Source: JBFONV01 sp040779335
Lineage (GTDB): Bacteria; Pseudomonadota; Gammaproteobacteria; Enterobacterales; Alteromonadaceae
Assembly (NCBI GenBank): GCA_040779335.1
Contig: JBFONV010000001.1
Span: forward strand, 1,054,001 to 1,118,000
Reading direction: 5' to 3'
Length of the DNA stretch: 64,000 bases
A model generated the notes under the pieces. The model was not told the origin of the DNA, did not search any database, and was given only the letters and a program-made list of their open reading frames with translations. The translations under genes were made by a program, and so were the position numbers. Numbering within the stretch: the first letter of the stretch is position 1; every line of letters starts with the position of its first letter. Below are positions 26,980 to 34,532 of the stretch, in pieces.

Positions 26980-27324
26980 TTAACCTTTTTTAATTAGCTC
27001 GTTAAGCAACTGCTTTATTTCAGCCAGTTCTTTTTCTATTGGTGCTAATGCACTGCTTATTAACTCTGTTAGCGCTCGAGACTCAGGCGTTAACAGTTCT
27101 TGGTTATTTTGGCTTTGTTGGGAAAATGTTGGACTAACGTAATTAGGATCGTGTTGCCATGATTTTAGTATATTGATTATCGTCGGCAAAGGTGTGTTCG
27201 TACTAAGTTTCGCTTTTACTAAAGCAACACTAGGTTGCTTGCCTTGATTGGCTAATTGATTAGCTATGGCTAAAATTTCTTCAGATATAGTCATTTTGAA
27301 ACAGCAGATTGTTAAAGAACTCAT
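26980..27324 (-). CDS. Small protein resembling a KfrA-type DNA-binding N-terminal domain
   Basis: 114 residues from ATG 27324, or 104 from ATG 27294 (MTISEEILAIANQLANQG); neither start has a clear ribosome binding site, and the shorter form seems likelier because the ten extra residues are unlike the rest. The N-terminal 50 residues (GKQPSVALVKAKL, PLPTIINILKSWQHDP) read like the KfrA-type winged helix. The C terminus is a short amphipathic coiled coil (ALAPIEKELAEIKQLLNELIKK). It converges with syd, the stops being four bases apart. Role unknown. Confidence 0.6.
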   Translation of the reverse strand: MSSLTICCFKMTISEEILAIANQLANQGKQPSVALVKAKLSTNTPLPTIINILKSWQHDPNYVSPTFSQQSQNNQELLTPESRALTELISSALAPIEKELAEIKQLLNELIKKG

Positions 27325-27467
27325 ATTTTAGCGAATAAAGCTAACCTTGTCTTGATAATAATGATGTTTTATTATGTAAATACATATATATCAATAAGTT
27401 ATATAATTGGTTTGTTTTTTGCTGTAAGTAGTTCGATTTTACAAACTCATTAAAAAGAGAAATAAAG

Positions 27468-27851
27468 ATGAAAAAGACCTTAATTGCATTGCTCATTGCT
27501 GCGCCAATATCTTTGACCTTATCAGGTTGTGTTGTCTCTGTTGGTGGTGGTGAAGATGGCCACAATTTTAGCAGTGACTTTGATGATCGCGAATATGGCA
27601 ATCGTAAAAAAATAGCAAAGTTAGCATTGGGCGCTAGTTATGCAGACGCTTATACTCATTTAGGTGTTGCTGATTTTACTGAAAACTATCAAAGTAATGG
27701 CGACAACATTCAGGTGCTATTTTATCGTACGCATCGTACTCAAAAAGACGGTTTAACGACCAAAGATGAATGTACTTATTTACATTTCGTTAATGGTGTA
27801 CTTAAAGAAACAGGTGCCGGCGCTGAACACATGCGTAATGTAGGCGGGTAA
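27468..27851 (+). CDS. DUF3192-family lipoprotein
   Basis: 127 residues with a type II signal peptide ending in lipobox LSGC (Cys21), so an envelope lipoprotein. The mature domain, from about residue 45, has KIAKLALGASYADAYTHLG, then VLFYRTHRTQKDGLTTKDECT and LHFVNGVL, the pattern shared with the membrane-anchored paralogue at 20768-21145. Ribosome binding site AAGAGAAATAAAG precedes the ATG. Function unknown; ends in a bidirectional hairpin shared with the converging GGDEF gene. Confidence 0.82.
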   Translation: MKKTLIALLIAAPISLTLSGCVVSVGGGEDGHNFSSDFDDREYGNRKKIAKLALGASYADAYTHLGVADFTENYQSNGDNIQVLFYRTHRTQKDGLTTKDECTYLHFVNGVLKETGAGAEHMRNVGG

Positions 27852-27868
27852 AATTTAACGTTGACATG

Positions 27869-27898
27869 ATTCGATAGAATAATTTTATTCTATCGAAT
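27869..27898. terminator. Hairpin between converging genes
   Basis: Perfect 14-base arms ATTCGATAGAATAA / TTATTCTATCGAAT with a 2-base loop, 18 bases past the DUF3192 stop and overlapping the last codons of the GAF-GGDEF gene. A short T run follows on the plus strand. Confidence 0.6.
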
Positions 27899-29471
27899 TT
27901 TCATCAAAGTATATTACTTGGTTTTTCCCTGCTAACTTAGCTTTGTACATTGCTTTATCAGCTTGTAATACTAACGTATCAGCGGTTATCCCTCCTTCAA
28001 TAAAATATCTCACACCAATACTTGCTGAAATATCAATGCATAATTGGTCAACTTGTTTGATGTCTCTAACGTTATTTATAATTTTTAATGCAATTTTTTG
28101 CGCTTCACTCTTCGCGACTATTCTTTCTAATAGTATGGCAAACTCATCCCCTCCTAGGCGGCACAGCGTATCAGAATTACGAATGCAATTTTTAATAACA
28201 TCAGATACATTGACTAATAACTTATCACCAACGAGATGACCGTACTTATCATTTACTTCTTTAAATCTGTCTAAATCAATAAAGAATACTGCCAGACCCG
28301 CTTTTGGCGTTTTTTGAGCATGGATGATAGCTTGTGTAATTTTATTGGTAAACAAACGTCTATTGGGCAGTTTCGTCAAAGGATCGTGTAGGGCTAAAAA
28401 CTCTAAATCTGCTTTAGCTTTCATGCGCTCAATGGCATTGCGGATATGTTTGGCGACATAAGAAAGTATTTGTTTATCTTCATTATTAAAAATATATTTA
28501 TTATTGTAACTTTGTACAACAACCACACCTTTTAATTCACCGTCACCAAACGGAACACCTAACCAAGCTTTAGGTATTGATCCCCTGATATATATTTGAT
28601 CGCTATCAATCATTTGCTGGATGTCATTTTCCGACACCAATAATGCCTTATTTGTTTTTAAAACGTAGCCTGTTATCGTTGGTCTGTTCATGTCTATGGG
28701 GATCAATTCATCATTTGGCACATCATCTAATTCGTCAACGCAATAGGGGAGAGTGAGCGATTTTTTATCTTCAGTCACTAGTGCAATGAAAAAGTTTTTT
28801 GAAAACATTATGTTACCAATACACTGATGAAGTCGCTGATAAAAATGATGAAGTGATGAGGTTTCAAAAATAAGTTCGGCAATGTCGAATAAGGTATCTT
28901 GTAATTTTTGGCTGTGTTCTAATTTTTTGATACTATTTTTTAGTTGTTCAACTGTTTGAATTTGAGCTATTTTTATTGCTGCTATTGATGCTATGGCTTC
29001 CAAGGTATGCTGATGATATATTTTGAAGAAGTTTTCTTGATGATGTTCTGAATCGATAACACCAATTAATTTATCTTCTACTATCATCGGGACGGCAAGT
29101 TCTGATAGTCGCTTCATATCATCAACAATATAATTGTCTAATGTTGCCGTGTTTGCTATCCGAAGTGGACGTTGGGTTAAAGCAACTTGGCCGACAACGC
29201 CTTCACCCACATTAATTTCTATTGGATCTAATATCTCGTAGTTTTCGGGGTTTTTATTGCCATATGCAGCACATTGATAGAGCACATTTTTATTACTGTC
29301 TTTTAAATAGATAACAACGTCTTCAAAGCCTAACTGCGCGACGACATCTTTAGCTAAATGCCAGACAACATTATCAACTGTGTTTATAGGTAGTAAATCA
29401 ATCGCAAATTGACTAACAACATCGCTGTTTTCAAATTTATTTTTAATTTTGAGTCGATTATTTTTGATCAT
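27885..29471 (-). CDS. GAF-GAF-GGDEF diguanylate cyclase
   Basis: 528-residue cytoplasmic protein. Two GAF domains (about 15-170 and 195-350; first with INVGEGVVGQVALTQRPLRI and GVIDSEH) lead to a GGDEF domain starting DPLTKLPNRRLF with active site RLGGDEFAIL (GGDEF at 440-444). The inhibitory I-site RNSD is present at the right distance before GGDEF, so product feedback is expected. The GAF ligands are unknown. I take ATG 29471; a TTG one codon earlier is possible. The stop lies within the hairpin shared with the DUF3192 lipoprotein gene. Confidence 0.92.
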   Translation of the reverse strand: MIKNNRLKIKNKFENSDVVSQFAIDLLPINTVDNVVWHLAKDVVAQLGFEDVVIYLKDSNKNVLYQCAAYGNKNPENYEILDPIEINVGEGVVGQVALTQRPLRIANTATLDNYIVDDMKRLSELAVPMIVEDKLIGVIDSEHHQENFFKIYHQHTLEAIASIAAIKIAQIQTVEQLKNSIKKLEHSQKLQDTLFDIAELIFETSSLHHFYQRLHQCIGNIMFSKNFFIALVTEDKKSLTLPYCVDELDDVPNDELIPIDMNRPTITGYVLKTNKALLVSENDIQQMIDSDQIYIRGSIPKAWLGVPFGDGELKGVVVVQSYNNKYIFNNEDKQILSYVAKHIRNAIERMKAKADLEFLALHDPLTKLPNRRLFTNKITQAIIHAQKTPKAGLAVFFIDLDRFKEVNDKYGHLVGDKLLVNVSDVIKNCIRNSDTLCRLGGDEFAILLERIVAKSEAQKIALKIINNVRDIKQVDQLCIDISASIGVRYFIEGGITADTLVLQADKAMYKAKLAGKNQVIYFDENSIE

Positions 29472-29550
29472 CAATGATTAATGCTCTGTTATTAGCTTTT
29501 TACCAACGTAAGTAATTAAAAATTTCGCGTTTATTTTGATGAATTAACAC

Positions 29551-29781
29551 CTATCTGAGTAAAGTATCGAGTGTATCAACAATTTCACACCAATCTGAAT
29601 CTGCGCTAATGGCTTCATTTATAAAAGCAGCCTGGTTCTTATTCCAAAATTCAGCATCGGCAAGTGATTGGTTACCGATCAGTCCTTTGTGTTCATTAAT
29701 AAAGGTTTGAATATTACTATCGTCGCTATCTAAGCCTAATTGAGCGAATAAACACGACATTGTATGTATTGACCTATCCAT
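29551..29781 (-). CDS. DUF2789-family protein
   Basis: 76-residue acidic protein with the family pattern MDRSIHTMSCLFAQLGLDSDD, FINEHKGL, LADAEFWNKNQAAFINEAI and a closing DWCEIVDTLDTLLR. Such proteins are common in Pseudomonas and Alteromonadales; function is unknown. AAAGGAAAGC upstream is a good ribosome binding site. It lies 80 bases upstream of the GAF-GGDEF gene on the same strand and may be cotranscribed. Confidence 0.85.
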   Translation of the reverse strand: MDRSIHTMSCLFAQLGLDSDDSNIQTFINEHKGLIGNQSLADAEFWNKNQAAFINEAISADSDWCEIVDTLDTLLR

Positions 29782-29993
29782 ATTGCTTTCCTTTATTTAA
29801 AGTTCCAATAATTATAGCGGGTTAAATAGTAATCATATTAATTGTATTTGACCTTATTTAAAAATTCCTGTTATGGTTGTTGGTCAATAATAAAAATATT
29901 ACTAACAACATAATGTAAGAATACTAAACTATTGTACGTTATTTCTACCATTACGTTGCCTAAAGTGAAGATTTGCAATAAGAGGATGTATAG

Positions 29994-30638
29994 ATGACAG
30001 GTGTCGTTGCTGAGAAAAAAGAAGTAGAGATTAGAGCCGCATATCTAACAACAGAAGACCTAAAATTGGCTGCTTCTCTGTTATATCAAGCATATCATGA
30101 TGATCCTGTTTTCTTAGAGATTTTTAACGGTGATAAAGAAGATTACGAGCAAAGGTTAAGAGCATCTATTAGAGAAGAGTTAAGCGCGTTTTGGCAAGCA
30201 AAACAACCTATGGTGGGACTATATTTAGGTGAAACTATGGTTGGGGTTGCCTGCTTAAATGGACCCGATGACGGCGTTGGTTCTGAACGCTTTTGGCATT
30301 GGCGTTTAAAAATGCTACTCAGTGCTGGATATTTTAGTACTAAGCAAATGATTGAAAAAGAAAACCTTATTTTGTCTAAAGTACCTTTAACCAAATTCCA
30401 CATGTTATCTTTTATTGCTATTCACCCACTACATCAACATCATGGATTTGGGCATTATTTAATGGCGGCAGTCAATACCGTTCTGGATGAACACCCGGAA
30501 AGCGAAGGAGTAGCCGTTTATGCCACGACAGAAAAATATCAAAACTTTTTTAACGATGTAGATTACCAATTGATTGAAAAAGTAACGGTTGGCAATGTTT
30601 CTGGTTCTTTAATGGTTCATTATAAAAAGCAACCTTAG
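29994..30638 (+). CDS. GNAT-family N-acetyltransferase
   Basis: 214-residue acetyltransferase-like protein. The acetyl-CoA loop is probably HPLHQHHGFGHYLMAAVNTVL near residue 150 (Q/R-x-x-G-x-G/A pattern as HHGFGH). Before it is FHMLSFIAIHP, the usual beta-4 strand. Substrate unknown. Ribosome binding site AAGAGGATG lies before the ATG. It is the last protein gene before the csrB-type RNA and shows no operon partner. Confidence 0.82.
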   Translation: MTGVVAEKKEVEIRAAYLTTEDLKLAASLLYQAYHDDPVFLEIFNGDKEDYEQRLRASIREELSAFWQAKQPMVGLYLGETMVGVACLNGPDDGVGSERFWHWRLKMLLSAGYFSTKQMIEKENLILSKVPLTKFHMLSFIAIHPLHQHHGFGHYLMAAVNTVLDEHPESEGVAVYATTEKYQNFFNDVDYQLIEKVTVGNVSGSLMVHYKKQP

Positions 30639-30963
30639 TATTTTTCCTCCTTCATTCTGTGCGGATAATTCTATATTCGTACAGAATTCATCCTCTACTA
30701 TTTAACTTATTTTAGTGTTCCTCGGTTTTGTGTTGATTCACTGAGTCAGCAATGTTCTTAAAACTCACCTATTCCTGTAAGACATATCTCACATGTTTGT
30801 GCGACATATTGGAAAATAAGTGCGCATTATCTTGGGCGTCTACCACTATCCTACTGATTTAACTGTATTAATTGAATTAACAAAAATGTTACAAATATAT
30901 TGCAGGTAAGTATTTTATTTAAGGTAGGTTTGTATCTGAATCTATTCGCGTATTATTAACCAT
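30639..30963. other. Gap of 325 bases upstream of csrB-type RNA
   Basis: Contains the GacA/UvrY-type box at 30776-30793, a second half-site-like stretch TGTGCGACATAT directly after it, and the -10 element TATTAT at 30951-30956. No protein gene is seen. Confidence 0.7.
30776..30793 (+). promoter_or_regulatory. GacA/UvrY-type activator box of csrB
   Basis: TGTAAGACATATCTCACA, an 18-base palindrome with one pair mismatched, close to the TGTAAG-N6-CTTACA consensus of GacA-regulated small RNAs. Its centre is about 180 bases upstream of the probable csrB start, the spacing typical for GacA boxes. Confidence 0.8.
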
Positions 30964-31262
30964 GTCAGGAAGACAGTGAATATGTAAATACTCAAAGGAA
31001 ACTTCAGGATGAAGTTGAGTGATAAGGATATCGCTTCAGGATGAAATGCACTTGGATGTGTAACCTAGGGAAGACAATCGTCAGGATGACGATCAGAATA
31101 ACTTAGGATAGTGATAATATATCAGGAAGATATATTTCCCAGGATGGGACGAAGAGCAATAAGGACATTGTTTAACCATGGATGGGTTTCAAGGATGAAA
31201 TGTAACTGTGCAGGATGCATTAAGTTAGATTAAGAGATGCGGCTCATTGAGCCGCATTTTTT
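30964..31262 (+). ncRNA. csrB: CsrB-type CsrA-sequestering RNA
   Basis: About 299 nt. It starts GTCAGGAAGACAG, eight bases after the -10 box TATTAT, and ends at the hairpin ATGCGGCTCA/TGAGCCGCAT with T6 (31237-31262). I count 16 GGA motifs, most as CAGGATG, AAGGATG or AGGAAG, many flanked by short inverted repeats such as ATCGTCAGGATGACGAT that would show GGA in a hairpin loop. This is the layout of CsrB RNAs, which bind many CsrA dimers. No open frame of note overlaps it. Synteny with syd and queF supports csrB. The 5' end is inferred by comparison with the sister RNA. Confidence 0.88.
31237..31262 (+). terminator. Terminator of csrB-type RNA
   Basis: GC-rich stem ATGCGGCTCA/TGAGCCGCAT (arms nearly fused, 1-2 base loop after fraying) followed by TTTTTT. 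The stop of the converging membrane-protein gene is 10 bases beyond. Confidence 0.88.
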
Positions 31263-31271
31263 ATTACTTTT

Positions 31272-32378
31272 TTAATATTCAATTAATTCAGCATAAATTT
31301 TATTTTTACCTAAAGCTGCTTGGCTACCTTTAAGTGAAAAGGTATAGCCGCACAGCGAAAAGCTGCCACGAAAGGCAATGTTCTTTATTATTTGCTGCGT
31401 ATCTAACGGAGAAAATTGCGCGAAATACTCGTTTCCTTGCTCTACTAATACGGACATGGTTCTTACTTTATCACCATTATTGAAGCTTAAGTCTGCACAG
31501 CTGCGATCCCCTTGAGCGGTTTCTAATGTCCAGTAGTTACTTTCTTTAGATTGTTCTGCCTGCCAATTAATAATGATCCCTTTATGCTCAGAGAGCATCA
31601 CAGTAAAGTTATCGGGCAATGTAACAGGGTATGAGCGTATAACTTCTGATACTTGCTCTACTTCTAATGGTTGGTTCGCTCCTTCATTATCTCCAGTGTT
31701 AGAAACAATCACAGCAACAATAGCGATAAAAATTAACCCAATAAAAATAACAACTAATTTTAAATTATTGTGAAGAGTTGAGCGGATCATCATACCAACA
31801 TCCAAGCCAGTTTCCTCATCAGTTGAAATTGAATGGTTAACTGGTGGGGGAGTCTCGGTATAGCTATCTTCAAAAATAGTTTCGTTAATACTCGTATGTT
31901 GGCCAGCAAATGTTGGTTCAATTCGATTGATTTTACCGCTACCGTGCTGATATTTATGTATATGTTCACTTAAGTCTGTTGGGCCGTTATAACCAAAAAT
32001 ATAGTGCTTAGTAGGTTTTTCTGGATAAGTAAGTAAAAATAGTGATATTGCCATTGGAATAAGTAATAGCAGGTAAGTCAAAGAGCTATCAATAAATAAA
32101 ACCGTTATAGCGGCAATTAAATAGGTTGAATTTAAAGTAATCAACCAATGTTTTTCTAATTTTGCATCTTGAATTCTTCGCTTCGTCGAGCATAAATGCA
32201 TGGCAGCTAGGATGAAAAAGCAAATAGTTGAAACTATAGGAGAAAATGTAATAGAAAAGAAAATAAAACACAGGTAACTACCCCCGTGGATCAAAGCAAA
32301 ACGAATACGATTATCAAACCCGCGCCAACAAAACAGTGACTTAAAAAGTTGCACAATACCTCCAATAAATAATTTCAT
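31272..32378 (-). CDS. Membrane protein of unknown function between the two Csr RNAs
   Basis: 368 residues. The N-terminal 115 residues hold about four membrane segments and resemble DUF805-type proteins weakly (WRGFDNRIRFALI, then STKRRIQDAKLEKHWLI in place of the RRLHD..W motif). A cytoplasmic linker follows (YIFGYNGPTDLSEHIHKYQHGSGKI), then another membrane helix at about 208-226 (LKLVVIFIGLIFIAIVAVIV) and a C-terminal domain of about 140 residues, probably periplasmic, with two cysteines (DRSCADLSF and FSLCGYTF). No function recognised. It converges on csrB and diverges from csrC. Confidence 0.75.
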   Translation of the reverse strand: MKLFIGGIVQLFKSLFCWRGFDNRIRFALIHGGSYLCFIFFSITFSPIVSTICFFILAAMHLCSTKRRIQDAKLEKHWLITLNSTYLIAAITVLFIDSSLTYLLLLIPMAISLFLLTYPEKPTKHYIFGYNGPTDLSEHIHKYQHGSGKINRIEPTFAGQHTSINETIFEDSYTETPPPVNHSISTDEETGLDVGMMIRSTLHNNLKLVVIFIGLIFIAIVAVIVSNTGDNEGANQPLEVEQVSEVIRSYPVTLPDNFTVMLSEHKGIIINWQAEQSKESNYWTLETAQGDRSCADLSFNNGDKVRTMSVLVEQGNEYFAQFSPLDTQQIIKNIAFRGSFSLCGYTFSLKGSQAALGKNKIYAELIEY

Positions 32379-32741
32379 TTAAAATGCACGTGAAGCTTTA
32401 TCGAACTAGCTTAGTGATTTCATGCAAGGTTAACCAATTTTCCTAATATTGTCAGGACATCTTTTTAATTTCTACGATAAGATCTAGTTTTTAATTACTA
32501 TCGTTTTTGATAATGAAAATCTTATCTCTATATCTTGCCGATTTTGATTAGTTTATTGTGAGATATATCTTACATTTGCGTAAGATATAAAGGCTTTACT
32601 TTTATCTAAAAATACACGGTGGCTTTTAATGTGTTGTTATTAAAGATAAAAAAATACTTATAGAAATATGTTAGCGACATCATGATTTTTGATAAGGAAA
32701 TACCATCAGCAAAAGTTTGAGCGATTGCTAATATTAATGAT
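32379..32741. other. Gap of 363 bases between membrane-protein gene and csrC-type RNA
   Basis: Holds the second GacA/UvrY box (32557-32574), a half-site-like stretch TGCGTAAGATAT directly after it, and the -10 box TAATAT (32729-32734) of the second RNA. No protein gene is seen. The box could also affect the divergent membrane-protein gene. Confidence 0.7.
32557..32574 (+). promoter_or_regulatory. GacA/UvrY-type activator box of csrC
   Basis: TGTGAGATATATCTTACA, near-perfect 18-base palindrome, very like the UvrY/GacA boxes upstream of csrB in enterobacteria. Its centre is about 177 bases upstream of the probable RNA start, matching the box of the sister RNA within 3 bases. Confidence 0.85.
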
Positions 32742-32940
32742 GTCAGGAAGACAGAGTGAAAACGGATGAGCACTCGAATGTGTTTAATGGAATAACACAT
32801 TGTATGGAATATTAAATTGAGTAAGGAATGCTAGCAGGAAGCTACTACAGTCAAAGGAATATGGCTTTATATCAGTAGTAAAATGGAATATGCATGATGC
32901 AAGAGTAGATGAAAAAGCGACTTATTAAGTCGCTTTTTTT
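32742..32940 (+). ncRNA. csrC: Second CsrB/CsrC-type CsrA-sequestering RNA
   Basis: About 199 nt. It starts with the same GTCAGGAAGACAG as the first RNA, at the same distance from its -10 box (TAATAT), and ends in AAAAAGCGACTT/AAGTCGC with T7 (to 32940). I count eight GGA motifs (AGGAAG, CGGATG, TGGAAT three times, AGGAAT twice, CAGGAAG), some in inverted repeats such as GCTAGCAGGAAGCTACT. The body differs from the first RNA, so it is a diverged relative. The symbol csrC is by role and size; some genomes name such copies csrB2. Confidence 0.82.
32912..32940. terminator. Terminator of csrC-type RNA, bidirectional
   Basis: AAAAAGCGACTT ATT AAGTCGCTTTTTTT. On the minus strand it also has a T run and can end the DUF3549-DUF3301 transcript, whose stop is at 32951. 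Confidence 0.88.
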
Positions 32941-32950
32941 ATACATGAAT

Positions 32951-33253
32951 TTAATTGATTTTATAAGGGGGAAGGTGAACACTTTCTAATTTATATCCTC
33001 TTAAATATAAAACCCCTTGATAGCGAGATTCACCATCGCCGCTAAATTCGAAATCAAAAGTACTATACCAGTGCGGCCCATGTTTTTTATCAAATTTTAA
33101 CCTGCTTTTACGACGCGCAATTGAAATAAATTGTAAGCTTTCTTGTTGGCAATATTTGTCTGCATGTACACGTGCGAATTCGGATACTTTTCTCAAATAG
33201 ATGAAATACCAAAATATCAAACAAACGAATAATAAATAATAAATATTTTCCAC
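32951..33253 (-). CDS. DUF3301-family membrane protein
   Basis: 100 residues from the GTG at 33253 (VENIYYLLFVCLIFWYFIYLRK), which has AAAGGA in place upstream; a longer frame from 33313 would overlap the upstream gene by 53 bases and is unlikely. One membrane helix at 4-18, then the family pattern FARVHADKYCQQESLQFISIARRKSRL and FEFSGDGESRYQGVLYLRGYKLESVHLPPYKI. Unknown function. It follows the DUF3549 gene by seven bases, a pairing that also occurs near truC in Shewanella and relatives. Confidence 0.85.
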   Translation of the reverse strand: MENIYYLLFVCLIFWYFIYLRKVSEFARVHADKYCQQESLQFISIARRKSRLKFDKKHGPHWYSTFDFEFSGDGESRYQGVLYLRGYKLESVHLPPYKIN

Positions 33254-33260
33254 AATTAAT

Positions 33261-34298
33261 TTATCCTTTGGTTTGATTAAAAAGTTGCCCAATAGCTTGT
33301 GCAAACGCATCACTGCGATTTGGGTCTCGCATACATTGAAATATTATTGAACGAATATTAGGCAATGCCACCAAGTCCTTGAAAATAGATTGGAATAAAT
33401 CAATGCTTTGGGTTTTTATCACGTGTTCTAAAAAAAGCATAAGGCGGTCTTTCTCCGTGAAGACAGACCAACATCGTGCAACTAATGTTATACAGTCATC
33501 CGTTGTAAGTGTCTCAGAATTGATAAGTAAGTCTATTGTCGATAACACATGGGGGTGATGAGCGCTCGATGCCAACGCACGTAGCAAGTTACTTTTTAAT
33601 TCAGCTGAATCAGTGTGCAACGGATGTTGAATTCTATTGATGATCTTGTTGATTAAGTCAACTGAGAGCGTTTGGTTTTCTAGGGCCGTACATAATGGAT
33701 TTAATACTTCAACAGCGATATTATCAAATGCCTGCACAAGATTTATTTCATTTTCTTCTTCGTTAATTCTTGCTGCGAAATCGGTGATGCCCTGAACGCC
33801 AATATTATGCCAATTGCCCCATGCTAGCTTTCCAGCTATATACGCTTGGCAATCTTTATAATAGTCACTAGCGGTTTGTTTTAACTCACATTTTATAATG
33901 CTATTTAATGACGCTAGCTTGTATTGACTTGGGGTAAAATGGTACGGATTATTGCTTAACAGTTTTTCTTGTTGCTCACTTGGATTTACCGTGAGATCGG
34001 CTCCTAGTGCTTCGACAATAATGGCGATAAAGTGATTTCTAGCCCCTTGGTTTAACAGCCCTCGTTCATCAAGCGGTAATTTAACAAACCATAGGTATTG
34101 TTGTTCAATATTTTTTTGCCAAAAAGCTAGGGCAATAAAAGCATGACCCTGCGAAGGAAAAGGGTAGGGAACTTGGTTGAGTTCAATTTTTTCAAAATTG
34201 GCTTTCGATATTTTGTCAATTTTACGTCCAACATCGTAAATGCGATATTGTGATTGGGACAGTTCTAGAAGTTCAGATATAGTTGCTATTGTTGTCAT
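33261..34298 (-). CDS. DUF3549-family protein
   Basis: 345-residue cytoplasmic protein. Family features: ISELLELSQSQYRIYDVGRKIDKI at the N terminus, PYPFPSQGHAFIALAFWQ, WFVKLPLDERGLLNQGARNHFI, and a helical C-terminal half with repeat-like pairs (LLRALASSAHHPHVLSTIDLL, ending GQLFNQTKG). Function unknown. First gene of a two-gene operon with DUF3301, divergent from truC; its product is often encoded beside truC and csr-linked genes in Alteromonadales. Confidence 0.88.
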   Translation of the reverse strand: MTTIATISELLELSQSQYRIYDVGRKIDKISKANFEKIELNQVPYPFPSQGHAFIALAFWQKNIEQQYLWFVKLPLDERGLLNQGARNHFIAIIVEALGADLTVNPSEQQEKLLSNNPYHFTPSQYKLASLNSIIKCELKQTASDYYKDCQAYIAGKLAWGNWHNIGVQGITDFAARINEEENEINLVQAFDNIAVEVLNPLCTALENQTLSVDLINKIINRIQHPLHTDSAELKSNLLRALASSAHHPHVLSTIDLLINSETLTTDDCITLVARCWSVFTEKDRLMLFLEHVIKTQSIDLFQSIFKDLVALPNIRSIIFQCMRDPNRSDAFAQAIGQLFNQTKG

Positions 34299-34532
34299 GA
34301 GCTAAAATTGTATCGAATTATGGCGGCATTATAGAGATAATAGCTCACTAACATCAACGGATTATTTTGGTAACTTCCTACTGTCACTTTTTCAATATAA
34401 ATCGCTTTGATGGTGTTGCTTCCGTAATCAGTGATAGTTAGAGCAAGGGTTATCAACAAAGTATTTATAAAAGTGATACAAAAACAAAGTGCTAACATTA
34501 CCATTCACAACTTGAAGAGAAAAATTACTTTC

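Noticed and set aside
34431..34532. GTG-initiated 34-residue N-terminal extension of truC
   Set aside because: The extension is basic and not family-like, and the ATG at 34533 leaves a protein of the expected size.
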